Positions 1 through 7,860 of a DNA stretch of 33,915 nucleotides are shown here, one piece after another. Origin of the DNA: Bryobacterales bacterium. GTDB lineage: Bacteria; Acidobacteriota; Terriglobia; Bryobacterales; Bryobacteraceae. The position numbers and the translations under genes were made by a program. The stretch spans positions 1 to 33,915 of the forward strand of contig JAIXKK010000136.1 in assembly GCA_026954325.1 (NCBI GenBank). The letters are read 5' to 3'. Below the pieces are notes generated by a model. The model was not told where the DNA came from. It made no database searches and was given only the letters and a program-made list of their open reading frames with translations. The stretch's first letter is position 1, and each line of letters begins with the position of its first letter.

Positions 1-2
1 AG

Positions 3-188
3 CGCGACGTGGCGCGCTGGATTCGCGTCTCCGTGGCCACCCTCCGCTACTGGCGCGGCGAGGGTAAAGGCCCTCGTTATCGGAAGGTCGGGCAGCTTGT
101 ACGCTACGCGCCTTCCGACGTTCAGGACTGGCTGAACACCCGTCCCGCTGGCGGCGAGGGTGTGGGCGAGGAGGCCTCCCGTGCCTGA
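3..188 (+). CDS. HTH excisionase/AlpA-like DNA-binding protein (5' truncated)
   Basis: The open frame runs in from the window edge and stops at TGA 186-188, leaving about 61 residues. They read as a small winged-helix/MerR-type HTH of the excisionase or AlpA class: a helix with VARWIRVSVATLRYW, then GPRYRKVGQLVRYAPSDV and DWL, where the conserved G-P-x-Y-x-K-x-G and the closing D-x-x-x-W/L pattern match HTH_17 proteins. Such proteins bind att or origin sites and steer excision or plasmid/phage replication; here it heads the replication module of an integrated element whose integrase lies at 8744-10063. The start codon is outside the window. Its stop overlaps the next gene's start by 8 bases, so the two are probably translated together. 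The family assignment is good; the exact role is inferred. Confidence 0.7.
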   Translation, partial: RDVARWIRVSVATLRYWRGEGKGPRYRKVGQLVRYAPSDVQDWLNTRPAGGEGVGEEASRA

Positions 189-1863
189 AGCCGCCTTCGC
201 CGATGTCGATGCCGGCCGCATCCTGCTGCGGACTCCGTTCTCGAATCTCGTCCTCTGCAAGCGGATTCCCGGAGGCGCGTGGGATGCCAGGTGCCGGATG
301 TGGGCGTATCCGGCGACTCCGGCGCACGCCCGCCTGATTCGATCGTCGATTCCGCAACTGCAGTTCGGCGATGGGTTCGCCGCGCTTCTGAACTCCAAGC
401 TCGCGGACAAAGCTCCGGTGAAACCGGCTGCGGCGCCACCGGCTTCGGCCGAAACCGCCGTTGAGCTTCCCACGGGACTCAAAACCAGGCCATGGCGGCA
501 CCAGATCGCCGCGTTCCAGTTCACCATGGAGCGCTTGCTGCGAGGCGCGGGCGCAGCGCTGCTCGCGCTCGAAATGGGCGTAGGCAAGACGCTCGTCGCT
601 CTGATGGTGCTGGCGGCGCTCGCCGCGAAACGGATTCTGATCTGTTGCCCGCTGCGCGTCGTGCCGGTTTGGGAATTGCAGATCGAGCGGCACCTCGATC
701 TCCCGCTGATCGTCGTCACGCTCGACGATAACGCCGGCAGCGTGGCCAACAAGAAGAAACTCGCTGAGGAGAAACTCCGGCTGGCCGAAACAACCGGACG
801 GCCGCTGGTTGTGATCATCAACTACGACTCGGTCTGGCGCAGTCCCTTTGCGGACTGGGCGGAAGCGCAGCAATGGGATCTGATCATCGCCGACGAGTCG
901 CATCGCCTGAAGGCTCCTGGCGGCAAGGCGAGCCTGGCTTTCAAGCGGCTGCGCCCGCGCGCGCGTGCCCGGCTGGCGCTCACCGGCACCCCGATGCCGC
1001 ACAGCCCGCTCGACGTCTACGCGCAATTCCGATTCCTTAACCAGACGATATTCGGGCCGTCATTTGCGGCCTTCCGCCAGAAATACGCGGTCATGGGTGG
1101 ATTCCAGCGCAAACAGGTGACCGGCTTCCAGTGCCTCGACGAGCTTGAGGCGCTGATGCGAACGATCACCTACCGCGTGTCGAAGGACGTCCTTGACCTG
1201 CCGCCTGAAACGCACGTGACCTATGAGTGCGATCTCTCCCGCGAAGCGCTCCGCGTCTACCGCGACCTCGAGGAGGACTTCGTCGCCGAAGTCCGCGACG
1301 GCCGCGTGACCGCGAGCAACGCCATGGTGAAGTTGCTCCGCTTGCAGCAGGTCGCCGGCGGCTGGGTCAAGACCGACGACGGCCAGTATCATCGCGTGGA
1401 TTCGGCCAAGCAGAAGCTGCTCGCCGACACCCTGGAGGATATCGGCCCCGAGGAACCGGTCGTCGTCTTCTGCCGGTTTCACGCGGACATGGACGCGGTG
1501 CACGAAGCCGCGAAATCCGCCGGTTTCACAAGCCTCGAACTCTCCGGCCGGCGCGATGAGTTGAAGCCGTGGCAGGACGGCGGGGCACAGGTTCTCGCTG
1601 TGCAGATCAGCGCGGGCGGCGTTGGTGTCGACCTCACGCGCGCCAGTTATTCCATCTACTTTTCGCTCAGCTTTTCCCTGGGCGAATACGACCAGGCTTT
1701 GAGCCGGGTTCACCGTCCCGGCCAGACCCGCCCGGTGGAGCACATCCACCTGGTGGCGCGAAACACGGTGGATGTGAAGATCATGCGCGCACTCGAAAAG
1801 CGCGCCGAAGTCGTAACGGCCATCTTAGCCGAGATTCAGGGCGGGGCCGAAACCAAAAACTAA
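181..1863 (+). CDS. SNF2-type DEAD/H helicase of a phage-like element
   Basis: 560-residue superfamily 2 helicase/translocase of the SNF2 group. Visible motifs: Walker A MGVGKT (about residue 132-137), motif Ia region ICCPLRVVPVW, motif II DESH (about 238), motif III LTGTPMPHSPLD (about 266), and the C-terminal lobe with SAGGVGVDL (about 477) and the arginine-finger motif HRPGQ (about 511), which is diagnostic of SNF2 proteins. The N-terminal 90 residues are a variable domain. Phage SNF2 proteins remodel DNA or assist replication and recombination, and often sit beside VRR-NUC nucleases, as here (3628-3936). I chose GTG 181 because GAGGAGG lies 6 bases upstream at 168-174; a GTG at 160 has no such site. 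The stop is 21 bases before the next gene. It appears intact. Confidence 0.9.
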   Translation: MPEAAFADVDAGRILLRTPFSNLVLCKRIPGGAWDARCRMWAYPATPAHARLIRSSIPQLQFGDGFAALLNSKLADKAPVKPAAAPPASAETAVELPTGLKTRPWRHQIAAFQFTMERLLRGAGAALLALEMGVGKTLVALMVLAALAAKRILICCPLRVVPVWELQIERHLDLPLIVVTLDDNAGSVANKKKLAEEKLRLAETTGRPLVVIINYDSVWRSPFADWAEAQQWDLIIADESHRLKAPGGKASLAFKRLRPRARARLALTGTPMPHSPLDVYAQFRFLNQTIFGPSFAAFRQKYAVMGGFQRKQVTGFQCLDELEALMRTITYRVSKDVLDLPPETHVTYECDLSREALRVYRDLEEDFVAEVRDGRVTASNAMVKLLRLQQVAGGWVKTDDGQYHRVDSAKQKLLADTLEDIGPEEPVVVFCRFHADMDAVHEAAKSAGFTSLELSGRRDELKPWQDGGAQVLAVQISAGGVGVDLTRASYSIYFSLSFSLGEYDQALSRVHRPGQTRPVEHIHLVARNTVDVKIMRALEKRAEVVTAILAEIQGGAETKN

Positions 1864-1884
1864 CCGGAAAAAAGGACGCTCGCA

Positions 1885-2328
1885 ATGAACATGGAGCAGT
1901 TGAAGGAGTTCGTGTGCTTGGAAACGCGCAAACGCGAACTCGACTCGGAACTCAAGGCAATCGCGGCGCGAATCGATGATCTCGAACAAGCCCTCGTGCC
2001 GCAGTTTCTCTCCGACGGCGTGGCCTCGATGAAGGTCGACGGGCGGACGGTGTACATCGCCCAGGACATCCAGGCCTCGCCGGCCAACGGCCGCGCCGAA
2101 GTGATCGGCGCGCTGAAGCAATCCGAGCTCGGCCAGTACGTCTCGGAAAACTACAACACCCAGTCGCTCCGCGCGTTCGTGCGCGAAGTAGCCGAAGAAG
2201 TGCGGCTGCGGTGCCGGCAGCAGGACCGGTTGTTCACCGAGGAAGAAGTCCGCGTGGCGCTGCCTGCGCCGCTCGGCGACACCCTCAAAATCGCGTTCGT
2301 TCATTCCCTGCGCAGCAGGAAAGCCTGA
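1885..2328 (+). CDS. Hypothetical phage-type coiled-coil protein
   Basis: 147 residues. The first 45 or so are charged and heptad-like (QLKEFVCLETRKRELDSEL...), probably a helical coiled coil. This is followed by a small beta-rich section (SMKVDGRTVYIAQDI) and a C-terminal helical part (LRAFVREVAEEVRL). I do not recognise a named family. A helical N-terminus followed by a short beta section is frequent in small accessory proteins next to phage single-strand DNA or recombination genes, but that is only a likeness. Start ATG 1885 has AAAGGA at 1871-1876. A second ATG two codons on (1891) is possible. It lies between the SNF2 helicase and the cysteine-cluster protein and is presumably in one transcript with them. 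Confidence 0.7.
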   Translation: MNMEQLKEFVCLETRKRELDSELKAIAARIDDLEQALVPQFLSDGVASMKVDGRTVYIAQDIQASPANGRAEVIGALKQSELGQYVSENYNTQSLRAFVREVAEEVRLRCRQQDRLFTEEEVRVALPAPLGDTLKIAFVHSLRSRKA

Positions 2329-2345
2329 CAAGGAGAAAACACAGC

Positions 2346-2912
2346 ATGTCTACTGAACTGACTCAGATCCAGACGCCCCGCGCCCTTTCGGCTCTCGAAA
2401 GCAGCCTGGACTCGATCAACGAAGCCATCGCCACCAACATCAGCGGCGGCGGCATCACGGACTTCGACCTGCCTCGCGTGAAGATCTCGGGCGGCGCCAG
2501 CCCGCGCTGGATCGTCCCCACGCTCGAAGGCGAAGAGACCCTGGCGCGCATCGACGGCGTCATCGTCTTCGCCCGCGACACCCGGGTCTACTACAAGACC
2601 GCGTTCGGCAAATCGAACGGCAAGCAGCCGCCGGATTGCTCGTCGTCGGACGGCATTACCGGCAAGGGCAAGCCCGGCGGTGACTGCTCGCGATGCGCGC
2701 TGGCGGAATACGGCAGCGCGGAGGAAGGCGCCGGCCAGGCGTGCAAACAAGTGAAGCAGATCTTCGTGTTGCGCGGCGATCTGCTCTTGCCCGAGATCGT
2801 ATCGCTTCCGCCCACCAGCCTCAAGGGCGCGCGGCAGTTCTTCCTGAAGCTGACCACACAGGGCATTCCGTACTACCAGGCCATGATCGGCATGGAACTC
2901 GAGAAGGCGTAG
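2346..2912 (+). CDS. Phage-type cysteine-cluster protein, ended early by an in-frame amber codon
   Basis: 188 residues from ATG 2346 (AAGGAG just upstream) to TAG 2910. The middle carries a likely metal-binding cluster with Cys98, Cys114, Cys117 and Cys133 in the arrangement PDC...GDCSRC...GQACK, followed by VLRGDLLLPEIVSLPPTSLKG and GIPYY. This layout resembles a widespread family of phage and integrated-element proteins found near replication genes. A single-strand DNA-binding role is plausible but not shown. The same frame stays open for 58 further codons after the TAG, to TAA 3087, with coding-like third-position GC, so the original protein was probably 247 residues. An upstream in-frame start near 2211 is unlikely because it would overlap the preceding gene by over 100 bases and lacks the ribosome site. 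Confidence 0.75.
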   Translation: MSTELTQIQTPRALSALESSLDSINEAIATNISGGGITDFDLPRVKISGGASPRWIVPTLEGEETLARIDGVIVFARDTRVYYKTAFGKSNGKQPPDCSSSDGITGKGKPGGDCSRCALAEYGSAEEGAGQACKQVKQIFVLRGDLLLPEIVSLPPTSLKGARQFFLKLTTQGIPYYQAMIGMELEKA

Positions 2913-3089
2913 AACGCCGGAGGTATCCAGTACGGCAAAGCGCTGCTCAAATTCGTGCGCCGCCTCACTGCCGAAGAGGCCGGCCGCGCCCAGCAGTATC
3001 ACGAACTCTGCCGCACGCTCGCCGTCCGCGTGCCGACCGGCCTCGATCCCGAAGCGCGCGACCAGAGCAACGACCAGGGCCCGTTCTAA
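2913..3089 (+). pseudogene. Cut-off C-terminal tail of the cysteine-cluster protein
   Basis: The 58 codons directly after TAG 2910 continue in the same frame to TAA 3087-3089. They encode a plausible helical tail (GKALLKFVRRLTAEEAG, then a terminal acidic/Asn-rich stretch ending DQGPF). There is no convincing start codon or ribosome site in this stretch, so it cannot readily be a separate gene. A one-base change of AAG, GAG or CAG to TAG would explain it. Readthrough or suppression is the alternative. Confidence 0.6.
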
Positions 3090-3101
3090 GTGGAGGACAC
3101 C

Positions 3102-3323
3102 ATGTACCTCATTACGATTCTTGCCCTCGCATTCTCACTCTGGTTCGTGCACTGGCTGACGGACCCCAAGCGCCACCCTCTCACTCTTTCCGCGGCCCGC
3201 CTGCTTCGGCGGGCGGGCCGCTGGTTCTGGGCGGCCGGCGAGGCGGTGGAGATCGGCTATTTCCACAAACGCCAGGTGCGGGACCGCATTCAACTCGAAC
3301 TCGAAGCGGGGAAACGGCCATGA
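3102..3323 (+). CDS. Single-pass membrane micro-protein
   Basis: 73 residues from ATG 3102, preceded by GGAGG at 3092-3096; this is preferred to the in-frame GTG at 3090. The N-terminus is one hydrophobic segment (YLITILALAFSLWFVHWL) followed by a basic, amphipathic cytoplasmic part (ARLLRRAGRWFWAAGEAVE) and a charged tail. No family recognised. Its last four bases (ATGA) overlap the next start, so it is translationally coupled to the ABA-sandwich gene. A membrane protein inside a replication module is unusual; it could tether the replisome, be an accessory exclusion or lysis-type protein, or have another job. All three are guesses. Confidence 0.65.
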   Translation: MYLITILALAFSLWFVHWLTDPKRHPLTLSAARLLRRAGRWFWAAGEAVEIGYFHKRQVRDRIQLELEAGKRP

Positions 3324-3631
3324 CCGATGCCCAACTGACCGATGAACTCGCCAGCCGCGTGATGGGTTGGAAGGTGGCCTCCGGCCGCTTCGTCAAACCG
3401 AGCCGCAGTTGGATTCCGAAGTGGCGGTTCGCTCCGCTGGAACGGCTCGAAGATGCCTTTTTGCTCCTGGATACGGCGCGCGCGGCATACACGTTGTCGC
3501 GCAGCGGCGCCGGCGCCTTCGCTGTATCGCTTCAACTCGGCGGGGGGCACGGCCACGCCTCCGGCGATTCAAAGCCGCGAACCATCACGGTCGCATTGGC
3601 GATGGCTTCCGGGATCGAGGTGGATCGATGA
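3320..3631 (+). CDS. Phage ABA-sandwich domain protein
   Basis: 103 residues. The pattern VMGWK near residue 15, WxPxxxxAPLERLEDAFLLLD in the middle, then FAVSLQL followed by TVALAMAS near the end, fits the phage ABA-sandwich domain family: small proteins with a central beta-hairpin between helices, common in phage early regions and of unknown function. The start ATG overlaps the previous stop (ATGA at 3320-3323) and the end overlaps the next start in the same way (3628-3631), so it lies in a chain of coupled genes. There is no sign of damage. Confidence 0.75.
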   Translation: MTDAQLTDELASRVMGWKVASGRFVKPSRSWIPKWRFAPLERLEDAFLLLDTARAAYTLSRSGAGAFAVSLQLGGGHGHASGDSKPRTITVALAMASGIEVDR

Positions 3632-3936
3632 GCCGCCGCAACAATCCTCGCGAATCCACGCTGGTTCGGCAGATCGTCGCGGCGCTCCGGGCTACGCCGG
3701 GGGTTATTGTTCGAAAACGCCACGGCAGCAATTGGTCGATCGCCGGAGACCCAGACCTCTACGGCTCCTACCGGGGGCGGCATTTCGAGATCGAGGTGAA
3801 GCGCCGCGATGGGGAAGTCACCGACTTGCAGCGGGCGCGCCTCCGCGATTGGGAGCGATCCGGCGCGCTGGTGGGAGTGGCGCGCAGCGTATCCGAGGCC
3901 CTCGAGGTAGTCGGCATTTCGGAGGCAACACACTGA
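3628..3936 (+). CDS. VRR-NUC (PD-D/ExK) nuclease
   Basis: 102-residue stand-alone VRR-NUC domain. Catalytic features visible: GDPDLYG supplies the active-site Asp, HFEIEVKR supplies the E-x-K pair on the next strand, and TDLQRARLRDW supplies the conserved Gln helix; it closes with GALVGVARSV. Stand-alone proteins of this family are Holliday-junction-type resolvases or structure-specific endonucleases in phages, often beside SNF2 helicases, which matches the gene at 181-1863. ATG 3628 overlaps the preceding stop by four bases; the stop TGA at 3934-3936 shares its last base with the next ATG. Confidence 0.85.
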   Translation: MSRRNNPRESTLVRQIVAALRATPGVIVRKRHGSNWSIAGDPDLYGSYRGRHFEIEVKRRDGEVTDLQRARLRDWERSGALVGVARSVSEALEVVGISEATH

Positions 3937-4415
3937 TGGCGGCGCCCGCATACAGCCTCGATGCATGGCGGCGTTTCCGCGAGCAAAAGGAACGGCCAGG
4001 AAAGCCCGCCGGCACACCTCCGGCGACTATCCTGGCCGGCATTCCCGCCGACGCCGAAATGGATGACGGCATCGTCATCGGCTTCTGGAACGGCGAGCGG
4101 TTCGTGTCACGAGAGAAGTGGCTCGCGACGGCGCCGATCCCCGTGGATCCGATACCGGCGGCTACCGCCCTGCCCGAGGCCGCCGTCTATCGGGCCATCT
4201 GTGGCAAAACGCCAATTTGGCTCCGAAAGGACGGCGACCGCTGGCTGATGTTTGCCGAAACGCGGAAGAGCCGTCGAAGGGACTTCGCTTCGCCGTTTCT
4301 CGAACACGCGATTCGTACCGCGGAGGCCTGGTACGGTCCGGCGGCCGACGGCTGGCGCCCCGTCGAACGAGCACCCGCGGCAAAGGAGGGTCCGCATGAC
4401 GATCCTGCCCAGTAA
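3936..4415 (+). CDS. Hypothetical protein in the replication module
   Basis: 159 residues, starting at ATG 3936 in a TGATG overlap with the VRR-NUC gene. The N-terminus is basic and Pro-rich; a short segment DDGIVIGFWNGERFVSREKW follows, then a mixed helical C-terminus with AIRTAEAWYGP. No domain recognised. Codon use matches its neighbours. A 20-codon frame at 4396-4458 overlaps its end but has nothing in its favour. About 57 bases separate the stop from the next gene. Confidence 0.6.
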   Translation: MAAPAYSLDAWRRFREQKERPGKPAGTPPATILAGIPADAEMDDGIVIGFWNGERFVSREKWLATAPIPVDPIPAATALPEAAVYRAICGKTPIWLRKDGDRWLMFAETRKSRRRDFASPFLEHAIRTAEAWYGPAADGWRPVERAPAAKEGPHDDPAQ

Positions 4416-4472
4416 ACAACAGTGCAAGCCCGGCGCTTCGCGACCGCCGTTGGCCTAAATGGAGACCCCTCA

Positions 4473-4730
4473 ATGACAGATCCACGAACCTTCTTACGCA
4501 GCCTGTTTGCAGAAAAACCTCATGAAGCTTATGTCCTGATCTGGACGCTGGCCGACAAGCGTTCGCACTGGTTTCGCGAGATCGATCGGGCAGCCGAGTT
4601 CGTCGAATCCGCGCGCGGCCGCGACATCTACGTCGGGGTCGGATTATCTCCGCAGGATTTCGGCCCGTCGCGGCGCTGCCGTCGGACCGGGTCCTCGGCC
4701 TCGCGGGATTTTGGGCGGACCTTGACCTGA
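4473..4730 (+). pseudogene. RepB/AEP-like primase, N-terminal fragment (1 of 3)
   Basis: Starts at ATG 4473 and reads MTDPRTFLRSLFAEKP, then YVLIWTLADKRSHWF and IYVGVGLSPQDFGPSRRC. This is the typical N-terminal domain of RepB-like primases of plasmids and integrated elements. After Cys at 4677-4679 the frame drifts into meaningless sequence and stops at 4730, while the true continuation is one frame over: SDRVLGLAGFWADLDL. One lost C in the run at 4679-4681 (TGCCCG to TGCCG) would explain it. As it stands, this frame makes an 85-residue product with about 17 off-frame residues at its end and no catalytic motif. Confidence 0.75.
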
Positions 4731-5628
4731 AATCGGAAGCGCACGTCAAGACCAAGCTCCCGGCGTCTATCGAAGAAGCCTTGAGCGTCATCCCGTCCGC
4801 GATGTCGCCAACGGTAGTGATCGCTACCGGCAACGGCGTACACGCCTGGTGGCTATTCAAGGAGCCCCTAGTGTTCGACACCAGCGAGGAACGCCGGGCT
4901 GCGGCAGGCCTCATCACGCGCTGGCAGACGCTGCTTCGCCTGAACGCCGCTGCCCAGGGGTGGGCCTTCGATCGCTTATCGGACCTGGCGCGGGTGTTGC
5001 GCATTCCGGGAACGCTGAACAATAAGGATCCCAAGAACCCGAAGCCGGTCTCGGTCCACTCCAACGGCGGCCGCCGCTACAACTTGAGCGATTTCGTCGA
5101 GTTCCTGGACGGCCTGCGAATTCCCGATCCCGCCTCCGAAGAGCGAGCGCGCCGCGAGTGGGCAGGCCGCCTGGAAGACTCGCCGATTACGATCGACCTG
5201 AACGCCGCAATTCCGGACGACCTCCTGGAGCGCTACATGGCCTCGGACATGCGCTTCAAAAACACATGGCTCCGGCAACGTCACGATCTCAAGAATCAGA
5301 CGCAATCGGGCTACGATCTGGCTCTCGCTGACTTCGGTGTCGATGCCGGGCTTACCGAGCGGCAGGTCGTGAATCTGATTATTCACCACCGCCGGCTTCA
5401 CGGGGAACGGCCGCGCAGGAGCGCCGACTACTTCGAGCGCACGCTGGCGCGAGCGGCCGAACGGAAAGGCGGCGCCGATCCTTTCGCTACCGAGTCTGCC
5501 GCCGTGGATCCAATCCAGCCGCCTCAAAAGGACGCTTCGCCAAAGCCACCCAATCCTGAGCCGGATCCGGTAGCAGCCAAGGCCATGCTTTGCGAGCGAA
5601 TCTCGCAGGCGTTGGGAGTGCGGGTGCT
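4681..5628 (+). pseudogene. RepB/AEP-like primase, catalytic core fragment (2 of 3)
   Basis: The frame running from about 4681 holds all three signatures of archaeo-eukaryotic-type primase/polymerases: the metal-binding D-x-D in FWADLDL (4709-4729), the s-x-H-type motif in TGNGVHAWWLF (about 4828-4860) and the h-D motif in SDLARVLRIPGTLNNK (about 4978-5025). A helical region with HRRLHGERPRRSADYFERTL follows, typical of primase C-terminal domains. The first available start in this frame (TTG 4781) lies after D-x-D, so no active enzyme can be made from this frame alone. The frame stays open by chance to 5749, but after about 5628 the sequence is Arg/Gly-rich noise while the true protein continues in the first frame. 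Confidence 0.75.
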
Positions 5629-6176
5629 CCTACGTGATGGAACTGGAGAACGCCACCATCAAGTTCTCGGGTGTCGGCAAGCTGATCGATCAGGGCAGCC
5701 TCCGTATCGCCGTCGCGGCCGCCGTAAACCGCCTCATTCCTCGCATTAAGCCCAAGGCGTGGGAACGGTTGGCGCAGACCATGCTCGACGCGCTCACGGA
5801 GCAGGAGGGTGGCGACGAAACCGACACCGTCGGAGTCGCCAAGATGTACCTGACTCGGTATCTCACGGAGAGCGCGTTCATCCCCTCCATCGAAACGCAG
5901 CCGATTCAGTCGATCCGCAAACCCACCGTGATCGACGGTCATGTGGCCATTTCCGCGAGCGACCTTCAGATGCACGTCAACAAGGCATTCTTTCTCAGTC
6001 TCACCGTCAAAGCCATCGCACAGATGCTTACCGTTTTCGGCGCCAGGAGCGTACGCATTCGGGGTGCGCGGCTGCGGGGCCAGAGCCGGTGGCTGTTGCC
6101 CAAAGACCTGTTCGATCCGGCGGATTTCACCACGCCGCCTGCCAGCGTCGAGGAGGCTCCCGATGCACGCGCATGA
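5629..6176 (+). pseudogene. RepB/AEP-like primase, C-terminal fragment (3 of 3)
   Basis: Continuation of the same gene after a second frame change near 5628, back into the frame of the first fragment. It reads YVMELENATIKFSGVGKLIDQ, then LRIAVAAAVNRLIPRIKPKAWERLAQTML, a helical domain, and ends at TGA 6174-6176. The last part (DGHVAISASDLQMHVNK, then RIRGARLRGQSRWLLP) resembles the DNA-binding C-terminal region of element primases. The first starts available are GTG 5634 and ATG 5637, so a separate 180-residue product is possible. The lesion is a net loss of two bases (or gain of one), perhaps with a few codons missing. The stop overlaps the helicase start by 14 bases. Confidence 0.7.
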
Positions 6177-7860
6177 TGGTGTCGCTGCGGGGTCCCTCAA
6201 TGACATCGGCGCCCTCGATCATTCCATCACCGCCGAATGTCGAATTTTCGGGCCACCGGGAACCGGGAAGACCACGAACCTGACCCGGCAGATCCGGCGC
6301 GCAGTCGAGCGCTTCGGTGCGGACTCGGTCCTGGTGACGAGTTTCTCGCGCGCGGCTGCCGCGGAACTTGCCGGACGCGATCTGCCCATCAGCCCGGAGC
6401 GAATCGGTACGCTGCACTCGCATTGCTATCACGCTCTCGGCGGGCCGGAAATCGCCGGATCGAACGTCGAGGAATGGAACAAGGACAATCCGCACCTCCA
6501 GATCACGCCGAAGAAGAAGCAGGGGCGCCTCGAAGGCGAAGAAGCCGGCGAGGACGAAGGCGGTGCGCAGGGCAAAGATGGCGACGACTTCCTCGAACAA
6601 CTGAACCGCTGGCGCGGCATGATGATTTCGCCCGAAGGATGGCCCTCGGTGGTGCGGGAGTTCTCGAACCGATGGCGCGAGTACAAGGACGCCCACGGCC
6701 TGCTCGACTTCTGCGACTTGATCGAGGTGGCCCTCCGCGACGTCTACATGGCCCCCAACCGCCCCTCGGTGATCTTCGCGGACGAAGCGCAGGACTTGAA
6801 CCGGATGCAGCTCACACTCATCCGCAAGTGGGGCGAGCGGGCCAGTTACTTCATCGTGGCCGCCGACGATGACCAGACCATCTATTCTTTTACCGGCGCG
6901 ACGCCTGAAGCGGTCCTCGACCCCGACATCCCCGCGGACCACAAGATCATCCTAAAGCAGAGCTATCGCGTACCGAGGGCGATCCACTCCCCGGCGATGA
7001 GGCTCATCAAGCAGGTGACGCGCCGCCAGGAAAAGGACTACCTGCCGCGGCCGGCAGACGGCGAGTGCATCCGGCTCTCCACCGGGACTTACAAATCACC
7101 CGAATATTTCATTCTCAAGAGCGCACTCCAGCATCTGGAGCGCGGCCAGACCGTGATGTTCCTCGCCGCGTGCGGCTACATGCTCCAGCCTCTGGTGGCA
7201 GTCCTTCGCAAAAACGCCATCCCGTTCCACAATCCGTACCGGAAGTCGAACGGCTTCTGGAACCCGCTGCGCATCGGGCGAGGATCTACCCCAAGCCGCA
7301 TCCTCGCGCTGCTGGTCGCCCATCCGGGCTTTGGTAACGGGCGGCGGGACTGGACGATGGGCGACCTCGGCCTATGGGCTGAATGGCTCGCCTCGGAAGG
7401 AGTTCTGAAACGCGGCTCCAAGAAAAAACTGCAGAGCCTGCCGCCCAACGGCGGCGTAACGATCGCAACGCTCGACGACCTCTTCGAGCCGCCGGCGCTT
7501 GAGGCACTGCTTTCGACTTTCGAGGGCGACTACCGCTCCCTGTTGGAGTGGTGGCGCCGGAGGGTGAACGCCTCCGTCTTCAAGCGCGTTCAGTTTCCCC
7601 TGGGCATTGCCGGCGCGCACGGTCCGGCGGCATTGACCGACGTGCCCCGTGTCGTCGTCGGAACGATCCACTCCGTCAAGGGCGGCGAGACCGATGTCGT
7701 GTACCTGTTTCCGGACCTGAGCGGCGAGGCGGATCGCCAATATCAGCGGTCGGGACCGCCGCGCGATGCCGTGATCCGGCAGTTCTACGTCGGAATGACC
7801 CGGGCGCGGCAGACGCTCTACATCTGCCCGATGGAGACCGGGATGGCGGTGCGGATATGA
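6163..7860 (+). CDS. UvrD/Rep-type superfamily 1 helicase
   Basis: 565 residues with the complete SF1A motif set: Walker A GPPGTGKTT (about 30), motif Ia VTSFSRAAAAEL, the TLHSHC motif, motif II ADEAQDL (about 206), motif III DDDQTIYSFTGA (about 235), motif IV SYRVPRAIH, motif V TIHSVKGGE and motif VI YVGMTRARQ (about 543). These enzymes unwind DNA 3' to 5' using ATP. An acidic, Gly-rich insert (around residues 125-140) lies between the first motifs. ATG 6163 is supported by AGGAGG at 6151-6156, inside the end of the primase gene. Its stop overlaps the next ATG (ATGA 7857-7860). With the primase, SNF2 helicase and nuclease it would form a self-contained replication set. It appears intact. Confidence 0.92.
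   Translation: MHAHDGVAAGSLNDIGALDHSITAECRIFGPPGTGKTTNLTRQIRRAVERFGADSVLVTSFSRAAAAELAGRDLPISPERIGTLHSHCYHALGGPEIAGSNVEEWNKDNPHLQITPKKKQGRLEGEEAGEDEGGAQGKDGDDFLEQLNRWRGMMISPEGWPSVVREFSNRWREYKDAHGLLDFCDLIEVALRDVYMAPNRPSVIFADEAQDLNRMQLTLIRKWGERASYFIVAADDDQTIYSFTGATPEAVLDPDIPADHKIILKQSYRVPRAIHSPAMRLIKQVTRRQEKDYLPRPADGECIRLSTGTYKSPEYFILKSALQHLERGQTVMFLAACGYMLQPLVAVLRKNAIPFHNPYRKSNGFWNPLRIGRGSTPSRILALLVAHPGFGNGRRDWTMGDLGLWAEWLASEGVLKRGSKKKLQSLPPNGGVTIATLDDLFEPPALEALLSTFEGDYRSLLEWWRRRVNASVFKRVQFPLGIAGAHGPAALTDVPRVVVGTIHSVKGGETDVVYLFPDLSGEADRQYQRSGPPRDAVIRQFYVGMTRARQTLYICPMETGMAVRI

Noticed and set aside
160..180. GTG start of the SNF2 gene at 160
   Set aside because: GAGGAGG at 168-174 fits GTG 181; a start at 160 has no ribosome site and would lie upstream of it.
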